Source: Ottowia sp. (GTDB lineage Bacteria > Pseudomonadota > Gammaproteobacteria > Burkholderiales > Burkholderiaceae_C). Taken from it: a stretch of 8,818 bases of DNA. Numbering within the stretch: position 1 is the stretch's first letter; the number at the start of each line of letters is the position of its first letter. The position numbers were made by a program, and so were the translations under genes. The stretch is taken from assembly GCA_023228705.1 (NCBI GenBank), contig JALOAS010000112.1:1-8818 (forward strand), read 5' to 3'. The notes beneath the pieces are model-generated. The model searched no databases and was not told the DNA's origin. It worked only from the letters and a program-made list of their open reading frames with translations. Shown in pieces: positions 1 through 5,783 of the stretch.

Positions 1-32
1 AAAGCGAGGACAGTTTTGTTTGATTTTGAGGC

Positions 33-49
33 GCATAGCCCAGCTATGC
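33..49. repeat. Perfect short inverted repeat in the non-coding left edge
   Basis: GCATAGC (33-39) and GCTATGC (43-49) form a perfect 7-bp stem with a 3-nt loop. It lies in an AT-richer stretch (1-70) unlike the surrounding GC-rich DNA. Neither strand has a T-run directly after the stem, so it is not a convincing intrinsic terminator for serC, which ends 87 bp away. Two looser quasi-palindromes follow: GGAC-CGCTT-GTCC at 71-83 and GGAC-CAAA-GTCC at 101-112. I see no gene in 1-135. The element could be a leader or interspersed repeat belonging to whatever lies left of the window. Confidence 0.45.
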
Positions 50-135
50 AACGAAAAAGCGGGCAAAAATGGACCGCTTGTCCCACCGGCGCAGTAGATT
101 GGACCAAAGTCCGACAGGCTCCTGGGTCCGCAGCG

Positions 136-1272
136 TCAGGACCTGACCTGCTTGTAGCCCCACTCTATCCATGGCAGGAGCGCTTGCACGTCCGAGGTTT
201 CCACCGTCGAGCCGCACCAGATGCGCAGGCCGGCAGGCGCTGCGCGGTAGGCGCCCACATCATGCGCCACGCCTTCTTCACCCAGCAGCGCGACCAGCTT
301 CTTGACGCGGTCCGCGGGCAGGTCCAGCGTGAGGCAGACGCTGGTGTTGGAGCGCGTGGCCGGATCGCTGGCCAGGAAATCAATCCAGGCATGCCGGGCG
401 ACAAAGTCCTCGATGGCCTTGAAGCTGGCCTGGCTGCGCGCAATCATGCCGGGCACGCCGCCCACGCTCTCGCACCACTGGAGCGCGTCCAGGTAGTCGA
501 CGGCGCACAGCATGCTGGGCGTGTTGATGGTGCTGCCCTCGAAGATGCCTTCGTTGAGCTTGACGTTGCCGGCCTTGTCCGTCTTGGTCAGGCGGAAGAT
601 CTTGGGCATGGGCCAGCCGGGCACGTGGCTCTCCAGGCGTTCGACCGCGCGCGGACCGAGGATGAGCATGCCGTGCGCGGCTTCGCCGCCCAGCACCTTT
701 TGCCAGGAATAGGTGATGACGTCCAGCTTCTCCCAGGGCAGCTCCATGGCAAAGATGGCCGATGTCGCGTCGCAGATGGTCAGGCCCTGGCGGTCGTCGG
801 CAATCCAGTCGCCATCCGGCACCTTGACCCCGCTGGTGGTGCCGTTCCAGGTGAAGATGACATCGTTGGCAAAGTCCGCCTTGCCCAGGTCCGGCAGCTC
901 GCCGTAGTCGGCCACGTAGCTGTTGACGTTCTCCAGCTGCAGTTGCTCGGTCGCGTCCTCGACCCAGGTCTTGCCGAAGCTTTCCCAGGCAAAGACATCG
1001 ACGCCGCGCGGGCCCAGCAGCGACCACATGGCCATTTCCATGGCGCCCGTATCCGACGCCGGCACGATGCCCACCCGATAGCCCTCCGGCAAGCCCAGGA
1101 TGCGCGCCGTCTCGCTGCAGCACGCGCCCAGCACCTGCTTGCCCAGCGCGCTGCGGTGCGAGCGCCCGAGCACGCTCAGATCGAGCCGGGAGACATCATG
1201 ACCCGGGCGCTTGGCGCAGGGACCCGATGAAAAATTGGGACAGGCGGGCTTGACCGCGGGTTTGTTGCTCAT
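136..1272 (-). CDS. serC: Phosphoserine aminotransferase (SerC, methanosarcinal/alphaproteobacterial type)
   Basis: This is a cytoplasmic PLP enzyme converting 3-phosphohydroxypyruvate and glutamate to phosphoserine for serine synthesis; the family can also serve pyridoxal phosphate synthesis. The 378-residue product is a fold-type I class-V aminotransferase. The Schiff-base lysine is K192 in SWQKVLGGEAAHG, and the aspartate that pairs with the pyridine nitrogen is D168 in ICDATSAIF. NFSSGPCAKRPG near the N-terminus and the stretch WPMPKIFRLTK are typical of the branch known from alphaproteobacteria and Methanosarcina rather than the E. coli-type SerC. I chose ATG 1272 because the family begins at this NFSSGP-proximal position. 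The open frame continues 73 codons upstream to 1491, but that part is low-complexity and not family-like. No strong Shine-Dalgarno is visible. The gene diverges from pyrF and shares no operon inside the window. Confidence 0.93.
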   Translation of the reverse strand: MSNKPAVKPACPNFSSGPCAKRPGHDVSRLDLSVLGRSHRSALGKQVLGACCSETARILGLPEGYRVGIVPASDTGAMEMAMWSLLGPRGVDVFAWESFGKTWVEDATEQLQLENVNSYVADYGELPDLGKADFANDVIFTWNGTTSGVKVPDGDWIADDRQGLTICDATSAIFAMELPWEKLDVITYSWQKVLGGEAAHGMLILGPRAVERLESHVPGWPMPKIFRLTKTDKAGNVKLNEGIFEGSTINTPSMLCAVDYLDALQWCESVGGVPGMIARSQASFKAIEDFVARHAWIDFLASDPATRSNTSVCLTLDLPADRVKKLVALLGEEGVAHDVGAYRAAPAGLRIWCGSTVETSDVQALLPWIEWGYKQVRS

Positions 1273-1572
1273 GGCAATGGCACCATTCAGGTTGTTGAGA
1301 TACGAATCGGCAAAAAGACGCCCGGCAGCACGCCATGCCCGCCACTCCCGCAGCGGAGCCGCGCATGGCGACGGCCAGGCCAGACCGGGTAATGCAGCGC
1401 CGCGTCCGATCATGCGCAGGGCGCCGGAGCACGGATCCGAATCGCGCGCTGCAGGCGCGTCGGCATCCCCGCCCCGCGCGGCCCCAGGCATCTTCCCTGC
1501 CGCCCGCTGCAGGCGGTGGCGTGGCGCGCCAAACCCGACATTTTACGTGTCCACCCCGCATAATGTCCGGCC
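1273..1572. other. Divergent serC/pyrF intergenic region
   Basis: These 300 bp between divergent genes are GC-rich, and the frames crossing them have no family-like sequence. A 10-bp direct repeat, GCTGCAGGCG, occurs at 1449-1458 and 1506-1515. The second copy lies inside a GC-rich imperfect hairpin (about 1501-1520). The right end carries a promoter-like pair for pyrF. I see no good sigma-70 promoter for serC and no RNA gene. Confidence 0.5.
1535..1564 (+). promoter_or_regulatory. Promoter-like element at the pyrF start
   Basis: CCGACA (1535-1540, 4 of 6 to the -35 consensus) and CATAAT (1559-1564, 5 of 6 to the -10 consensus) are separated by 18 bp. Transcription would begin near 1571, only about two bases before the pyrF ATG at 1573. 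That would give an essentially leaderless mRNA, which agrees with the lack of any Shine-Dalgarno before pyrF. The prediction is by eye only. Confidence 0.45.
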
Positions 1573-2415
1573 ATGACTTTCATTGACCAGCTGGCCGCTG
1601 CGCAAGCGCTTCATCAGTCCCGCTTGTGCGTGGGGCTGGACCCGGATCCGCAGCTTTTTCCGGGCCAGCTCGGACGCGACGCGCAGGCGCTCTACGATTT
1701 TTGCGCCGCGATCGTCGACGCCACGGCGGACCTGGTGCTGGCGTTCAAGCCGCAGATCGCGTACTTTGCCGCGCTGGGCGCCGAGCGCCAGCTCGAGCAG
1801 CTGATCGCGCACATCCGCGACGCAGCGCCGCAGGTGCCGGTCATCCTGGACGCCAAGCGCGGTGATATTGGCAGCACGGCAGCCCAGTACGCTAGGGAAG
1901 CCTTTGAGCGCTACGGCGCAGACGCGTTGACGCTGTCGCCGTTCATGGGGTTCGACTCCATCGAACCCTACCTCCAATACGCCGACAAGGGCCTGTTCCT
2001 GCTGTGCCGCACGTCCAACCCCGGCGGCAACGACTTCCAGAACCAGCGCCTCGCGGATGTTGCCGGAACGCCGCGGCTGTACGAGCACCTGGCGCAGCTG
2101 GCGGCCGGTCCCTGGAACAGGACGGGCCAGCTCGGGCTGGTCGTGGGCGCCACCTACCCCGCAGAACTGGCGCGCGTGCGCGAGCTGGCGCCACGGCTGC
2201 CACTGCTCATCCCCGGCGTGGGAGCACAGGGCGGCGATGCCGCGGCAACGGTGCGCGCGGCGCTGCCGCAGCCCGACAGCGGCCCCATCGTCGTCAACAG
2301 CTCGCGCGGCATCCTCTATGCCGGCAGCGGCAGCGATTTTGACCAGGCCGCACGCAACGCGGCGCAGCAACTGCGCGACCGGCTCAACGCCGCAACACCG
2401 GCGGCGGCGGCGTGA
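1573..2415 (+). CDS. pyrF: Orotidine 5'-phosphate decarboxylase, type 2 (PyrF)
   Basis: This cytoplasmic enzyme makes the last step of UMP synthesis, decarboxylating OMP. The 280-residue product fits the type-2 family, which is longer than the E. coli type-1 enzyme. The substrate-binding LCVGLDPDP is at residues 18-26, followed by a lysine in FKPQIAYF. The catalytic signature LDAKRGDIGSTA spans about 92-103, with D93, K95 and D98 as the charge network. LIPGVGAQGGD (212-222) and VNSSRGILYA (241-250) form the phosphate-binding end of the TIM barrel. ATG 1573 is the start because MTFIDQL matches the family N-terminus. No ribosome binding site precedes it, and a -10-like box ends 8 bp upstream. 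The alanine-rich last residues are unremarkable. The gene converges on the M48 protease gene with 6 bp between stop codons and no visible terminator. Confidence 0.95.
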   Translation: MTFIDQLAAAQALHQSRLCVGLDPDPQLFPGQLGRDAQALYDFCAAIVDATADLVLAFKPQIAYFAALGAERQLEQLIAHIRDAAPQVPVILDAKRGDIGSTAAQYAREAFERYGADALTLSPFMGFDSIEPYLQYADKGLFLLCRTSNPGGNDFQNQRLADVAGTPRLYEHLAQLAAGPWNRTGQLGLVVGATYPAELARVRELAPRLPLLIPGVGAQGGDAAATVRAALPQPDSGPIVVNSSRGILYAGSGSDFDQAARNAAQQLRDRLNAATPAAAA

Positions 2416-2421
2416 TCCGCC

Positions 2422-3240
2422 TCAGCGCCTGCGCGCTGCCTCGTACAGGGGCATGACCCGCGGCATGGCCGCTTCCAGCGCAGCCATGCGCTCGCGGGAC
2501 GTCGGGTGCGTGGACAGGAACGACGGCCCGCCGCCACCGCCCTCGCGGGCCATCTTTTGCCACAGCGTGAGCGCGGCACGCGGGTCGTAGCCGGCACGTG
2601 CGGCCAGCTCCAGCCCGTACAGGTCGGCCTCGCTTTCCATGCGGCGCGAGAACGGCAGGTCCAGCGCCAGCTGCTTGCCCACGCCGGCCAGCTGCACCGC
2701 GCCCTCGCCCGCACCGATCAGCGAGCCGCCCACGGACAGCGCCAGGTCGCCCAACGCCGACTGCGACATCTTCTCGCGCGTGTGTTCGCGCAGCGCATGC
2801 GCCATTTCGTGGCCCAGGACGGCGGCAATTTCATCGTCGCTGAGCCGGAGCTTGTCAAGCAGGCCGGTGTAGACAGTGATCTTGCCACCGGCCATGACGT
2901 AGGCGTTGACGTTGTCGTTGCGCAACAGCACCAGCTGCCAGGGCCAGCGCGCCGCGTCGGGCCGGAACGCCGCCACCTGCGGCACCAGGCGGCGCATGAT
3001 GCCGTTGACGCGGTCAAACTGCGCGCCGCTGGTGATGAGCTCGCCCTTGGCGCGCGCCTGGCGGTTCTGCTCCGCGTAGTACTTGAGCGACTGCTGCATG
3101 ACGTCGTCGGCCGAGACCAACAGCAACTGCGAGCGCGCGGCGCCCCCGGTGGCAAGGCTCCCCGTGGTGGTGCTTGCGCACGCTGCAAGCAGGAGCGCGG
3201 CGCAGGCCGCGCCAAACAGCGATGCAAGGCGATGGGTCAT
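2422..3240 (-). CDS. M48-family metalloprotease lipoprotein (LoiP/YggG-like)
   Basis: This is a probable zinc endopeptidase anchored by lipid in the cell envelope, related to E. coli LoiP, and likely to act in outer-membrane or envelope protein quality control. The 272-residue product starts with a signal peptide ending in a lipobox, LLLAAC, with lipidated Cys21. The zinc site is HEMAH (144-148) inside AAVLGHEMAHALREH. The third ligand is probably E202 in MESEADLYGLE (ExxxD pattern). The C-terminal STHPTSRERM with H245 is the conserved HP motif of the family. ATG 3240 is preferred over the upstream in-frame ATG at 3261 because it gives a proper MTHR n-region. A 100-bp gap with overlapping palindromes separates it from the sulfur cassette upstream on the same strand, so it may have its own control. 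Its physiological substrate is not evident. Confidence 0.9.
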   Translation of the reverse strand: MTHRLASLFGAACAALLLAACASTTTGSLATGGAARSQLLLVSADDVMQQSLKYYAEQNRQARAKGELITSGAQFDRVNGIMRRLVPQVAAFRPDAARWPWQLVLLRNDNVNAYVMAGGKITVYTGLLDKLRLSDDEIAAVLGHEMAHALREHTREKMSQSALGDLALSVGGSLIGAGEGAVQLAGVGKQLALDLPFSRRMESEADLYGLELAARAGYDPRAALTLWQKMAREGGGGGPSFLSTHPTSRERMAALEAAMPRVMPLYEAARRR

Positions 3241-3312
3241 GGCAGATCCAGCTTCCGGCAATGGATGAAAAGCCCATTATCCGGCGTGGGCGCGCGCGGC
3301 GACGTCTGCACC

Positions 3313-3336
3313 TGCATCCGGATGCAAGCGCTTGCA
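3313..3336. promoter_or_regulatory. Two overlapping perfect 14-bp palindromes (possible operator)
   Basis: TGCATCCGGATGCA (3313-3326) and TGCAAGCGCTTGCA (3323-3336) are both perfect palindromes and share the four bases TGCA. The second fits the TGNAANCGNTTNCA pattern seen in many LacI/GalR-family operators. The site lies between the small membrane protein gene and the protease gene on the minus strand, about 75-95 bp upstream of the protease start. Having no loop, the palindromes make poor RNA hairpins, so a DNA-binding site is more plausible than a terminator. No regulator gene is in the window. Confidence 0.45.
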
Positions 3337-3340
3337 ACGG

Positions 3341-3508
3341 CTACTTGAGCATGGCGCAATGCCCGGCCTGGCTGGGCGTGCCCGATCCGGCCGCAATGAT
3401 GGGGGGCTCCAGCCGCACATTCACCGGCGCCGAATGCATGAAATCCCAGGCCACGAAAGCGATCAAAACCAGCCAGAAAATCCAGCTTCGCGCGGCAGGT
3501 CCCAACAT
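3341..3508 (-). CDS. Small single-span membrane protein at the end of the sulfur cassette
   Basis: I do not recognise this 55-residue product. It has one strongly hydrophobic, tryptophan-rich segment, SWIFWLVLIAFVAWDFM (residues 8-24), then a polar and proline-containing tail with two basic residues and a single cysteine (C51) near the end. A good Shine-Dalgarno, GAGGG (3516-3520), sits 7 nt before ATG 3508. The start lies 23 bp after the stop of the YeeE/YedE permease gene on the same strand, so the two are almost certainly co-transcribed. The same frame is open further upstream to 3715, but that part overlaps the permease gene and is its out-of-frame shadow. I infer an accessory subunit or stabiliser of the permease; no catalytic motif is visible. 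An unrelated small inner-membrane protein cannot be ruled out. Confidence 0.65.
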   Translation of the reverse strand: MLGPAARSWIFWLVLIAFVAWDFMHSAPVNVRLEPPIIAAGSGTPSQAGHCAMLK

Positions 3509-3531
3509 GCAAATGCCCTCGCCCGTTCGGT

Positions 3532-4677
3532 TCAATAATGGAGCAGGCGCCGCAGGCGCACGCCAAGCAGGGTGCCCAAAAATGCCATAGGCACCCAGAT
3601 CCAGCCGTGCAGGCTGCCGCTGCTGATGCCGCTGACCATGGCGCCGATGTTGCAGCCGAACGCCATGCGCGAGCTGTAGCCGAGCAAGAAGCCGGCAACC
3701 AGGCCCACCACCCAATGCACTGCCGTGCGCCTGGACGGCTTGCGCGGTGGCTGTTTCGTCGTCACCCAGAACGCGCCGAGCAGGATGCCGATGTTGGTGA
3801 TGCTGGTCACGTCAAGCAGCAGCGTTTGCGACAGCCGCATGGCGTGGCCCGGATCGCTCCAGAAGGCGTTGGTGGCCGGATCAAACACGCCGGCCGCGGT
3901 CGCGGCCTTGGCGCCCCACAGCCCGAAGCCATAAACAATGCCCCAGGGCTGTCCGGCAACAAAGAGGTTGAGTCCGGCAAAAATGGCCAGCGCAATGGCG
4001 CCCCAGAACCAGTGGCGCGCGCTTTTGTCGAAGTGAAACGCCTGCCCCGTCCACAGGCGAACCCCGATGGCGATCACGACCAGCGCAGCCAGCGTCGCCG
4101 CCAGGGCGCCACCGGCTCCCAGCACGTCGATGAGCCCGACCGGCTCCAGGCTGCCCAGCGCGACCCAGTCGGTGAGCTGCGCCGAACCGGCAAAACTGCC
4201 GAGGATGAACATGGGCAGGATCGCCATGTTGAGCGGCACGCCCATGCCGGCCTTGTAAAGCGTTCCCGAACCGCAGCCGTCGGCCAACTGCATGCACAGG
4301 CCAAACACGAACGCACCAATCAGGACGCTGTAGGAAGGCGGCCCCAGCGCAGCGGTGGTCTCCGGAAACCACGCCAGGATGGGCATGGACACCAGCGCCA
4401 GCAGCGCCAAGAGGATGATCTGGCCGTAGACGCCGGACGGATCACGGTCCTGCACCAGGTTGCGCCAGGCGGTGGTAAATCCAAAGCGATGCCGCGCCAG
4501 CCCCCAGCCCAGCCCCAGCCCGATCACCAGCAGCAGTGCCTGGCGCGCCGACACCGACCACAGCAGCCAGCCAAACAACGCGACCACGCCCACGGCGATG
4601 GGCAAGCGCTGTTTCCATGCGCGGGGCGGCTCGCCGGGCGCCTTTGTTGCGGACAGCGAAGCAGACAATGTGTTCAT
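3532..4677 (-). CDS. YeeE/YedE (TsuA-like) sulfur-compound permease
   Basis: This is an inner-membrane transporter of the family that includes TsuA, a thiosulfate importer; substrates of other members are less certain. The 381-residue product is almost entirely hydrophobic, with roughly nine or ten membrane segments after a charged N-terminus of about 25 residues. It carries the family's cysteine motifs: C128 and C135 in LCMQLADGCGSGTLYKAG and C342 in RMAFGCNIGAMVSG, followed by SGSLHGWIW. These are the only cysteines in the protein, consistent with the mechanism proposed for TsuA in which thiosulfate is handed along conserved cysteines. ATG 4677 follows the stop of the exported rhodanese gene by 22 bp. 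No clear ribosome binding site is seen, so translation may depend on coupling. The neighbours suggest import of thiosulfate or another sulfane-sulfur species. No fused or adjacent TusA is present. Confidence 0.9.
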   Translation of the reverse strand: MNTLSASLSATKAPGEPPRAWKQRLPIAVGVVALFGWLLWSVSARQALLLVIGLGLGWGLARHRFGFTTAWRNLVQDRDPSGVYGQIILLALLALVSMPILAWFPETTAALGPPSYSVLIGAFVFGLCMQLADGCGSGTLYKAGMGVPLNMAILPMFILGSFAGSAQLTDWVALGSLEPVGLIDVLGAGGALAATLAALVVIAIGVRLWTGQAFHFDKSARHWFWGAIALAIFAGLNLFVAGQPWGIVYGFGLWGAKAATAAGVFDPATNAFWSDPGHAMRLSQTLLLDVTSITNIGILLGAFWVTTKQPPRKPSRRTAVHWVVGLVAGFLLGYSSRMAFGCNIGAMVSGISSGSLHGWIWVPMAFLGTLLGVRLRRLLHY

Positions 4678-4699
4678 GCAGCTTGCGGGTTCAGCGGGT

Positions 4700-5644
4700 T
4701 CAATCGCCCTTGATCCAGTTGGAGATCTTGTAGGCCAGTTGCATCACGCGGCCGGGCTCGTTGGCCATGGGCAGCGGGGTCCGGGCCTGGGTCCAGTCGA
4801 CCATGGAGCCGGGATACAGGCGCATGTTGGACTCGCCCAGCACTTCGGACAGGACAAACCACTCGGTTGCGGCCCAATGGCCCGTGTTGCAAAACGAGAC
4901 GGCGTCCTCGCCGGGCGCCTGCTGCAGTGATTGTGCCACCTGCGCCAGCTCGGCCGGACTCATCAAGGCCGCGCTGCCCGGTTTGAAAAAGCGCGCATTG
5001 TCGAGATTGACCGCGCCGGGCAAGGTGCCCCAGGCACCGGCAGCCGGATGCGCCTTGTGCCCCTCAAAGTAGGGCGCCGGACGCGCGTCGACCAGCAGGG
5101 CCTGGCCGTTGCCAAGCAGGTCCCTGACCTCGTCGCGCGTGGCCAGCCACTGGTCATTGAATTGCGGCTGCCAGCTGCTGGGCGCAACGTCTGCTGCCTG
5201 CGTCGTCACCGGCAGGCCGGCAGCCTGCCACGCCTTGAGCCCGCCATTGAGCACCGAAAGCCGGGCCATCCCGAGGCTTTTCAGCGTCCAGTACACGCGT
5301 GCCGCCGAGCCGAAATCGGTGGAATTGCGGCCGGCGTAGACGATGACTGCGTGCGTCTGCGGGGTCAGGCCCAGCGCCTGGACAAGCGTCGTGAGCTGGT
5401 CCATTGGCACCAGCTCACCGGGGTTGCTGGCCGGGCCGCGCCATTGCCCGTAAGGCGCAGAAACGGCGCCGGGAATGTGCGCCTGGGCAAAATCGTCGTC
5501 GCCTCGCGTGTCGACGACGCGCACCATGTCGTCCGGCAGCAGCGCATCCAGCTCGGCCGGTGTCAGCAGCGGTGCCGCGGAAACGGCAACGCTGGCGACA
5601 AGCGCCAGGCAGAACAGGGGAAATCGAAGGATGGAAGAGCGCAT
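4700..5644 (-). CDS. Exported tandem-domain rhodanese (sulfurtransferase), copy 1
   Basis: This is a probable periplasmic sulfurtransferase of the SseA-like two-domain type, 314 residues long. A signal peptide covers residues 1-24 (MRSSILRF, a hydrophobic core, then AVSAA). The N-terminal rhodanese domain (about 27-147) has Ala104 in VIVYAGRNST where an active domain would carry cysteine, so it is structural. The C-terminal domain (about 165-300) has the active-site loop FCNTGHWAATEWF with Cys252, the only cysteine in the mature protein. The loop contains tryptophan and lacks the usual CRKG or CGSG pattern, so its sulfur donor is uncertain. The protein ends in a hydrophobic/aromatic tail (about 299-311). 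The gene is a clear paralogue of the rhodanese gene 127 bp upstream and precedes the YeeE/YedE permease gene by 22 bp. ATG 5644 gives a normal signal peptide, although its ribosome binding site is weak. Confidence 0.9.
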   Translation of the reverse strand: MRSSILRFPLFCLALVASVAVSAAPLLTPAELDALLPDDMVRVVDTRGDDDFAQAHIPGAVSAPYGQWRGPASNPGELVPMDQLTTLVQALGLTPQTHAVIVYAGRNSTDFGSAARVYWTLKSLGMARLSVLNGGLKAWQAAGLPVTTQAADVAPSSWQPQFNDQWLATRDEVRDLLGNGQALLVDARPAPYFEGHKAHPAAGAWGTLPGAVNLDNARFFKPGSAALMSPAELAQVAQSLQQAPGEDAVSFCNTGHWAATEWFVLSEVLGESNMRLYPGSMVDWTQARTPLPMANEPGRVMQLAYKISNWIKGD

Positions 5645-5739
5645 GAATCAAAACCCGCTGCATGTACTTGCTCTTGGCCATTTTGGGCCGTCACGGGCTG
5701 ATGGCAAATATTGTCTTTTCACAAGCTTATGATCGCGGC

Positions 5740-5783
5740 CAACCGGGCATGGCTTGGGCAGCACAAGCCCATCAACCGGGCAT
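5740..5783. repeat. 11-bp direct repeats flanking a stem-loop between the two rhodanese genes
   Basis: CAACCGGGCAT occurs at 5740-5750 and again at 5773-5783. The right copy overlaps the stop codon of the upstream rhodanese gene. Between them GGCTTG (5751-5756) and CAAGCC (5764-5769) form a 6-bp stem with a 7-nt loop. On the minus strand no T-run follows, so it is not a standard terminator. It could be an mRNA-processing or stability element, or a scar of the duplication that produced the two rhodaneses. The rest of the 127-bp gap contains an AT-rich patch (about 5701-5735) without a convincing promoter. Confidence 0.4.

Noticed and set aside
16..1230. Long plus-strand open frame opposite serC
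   Set aside because: It is the antisense shadow of a well-supported aminotransferase gene, with no family-like motifs and a composition typical of GC-rich shadows.
1273..1491. 73-codon N-terminal extension of serC
   Set aside because: The extension is in frame but has no family-like sequence, and the family N-terminus begins at ATG 1272.
3538..4713. 391-codon plus-strand open frame opposite the YeeE/YedE permease
   Set aside because: Shadow of a hydrophobic membrane protein with clear family motifs on the other strand.
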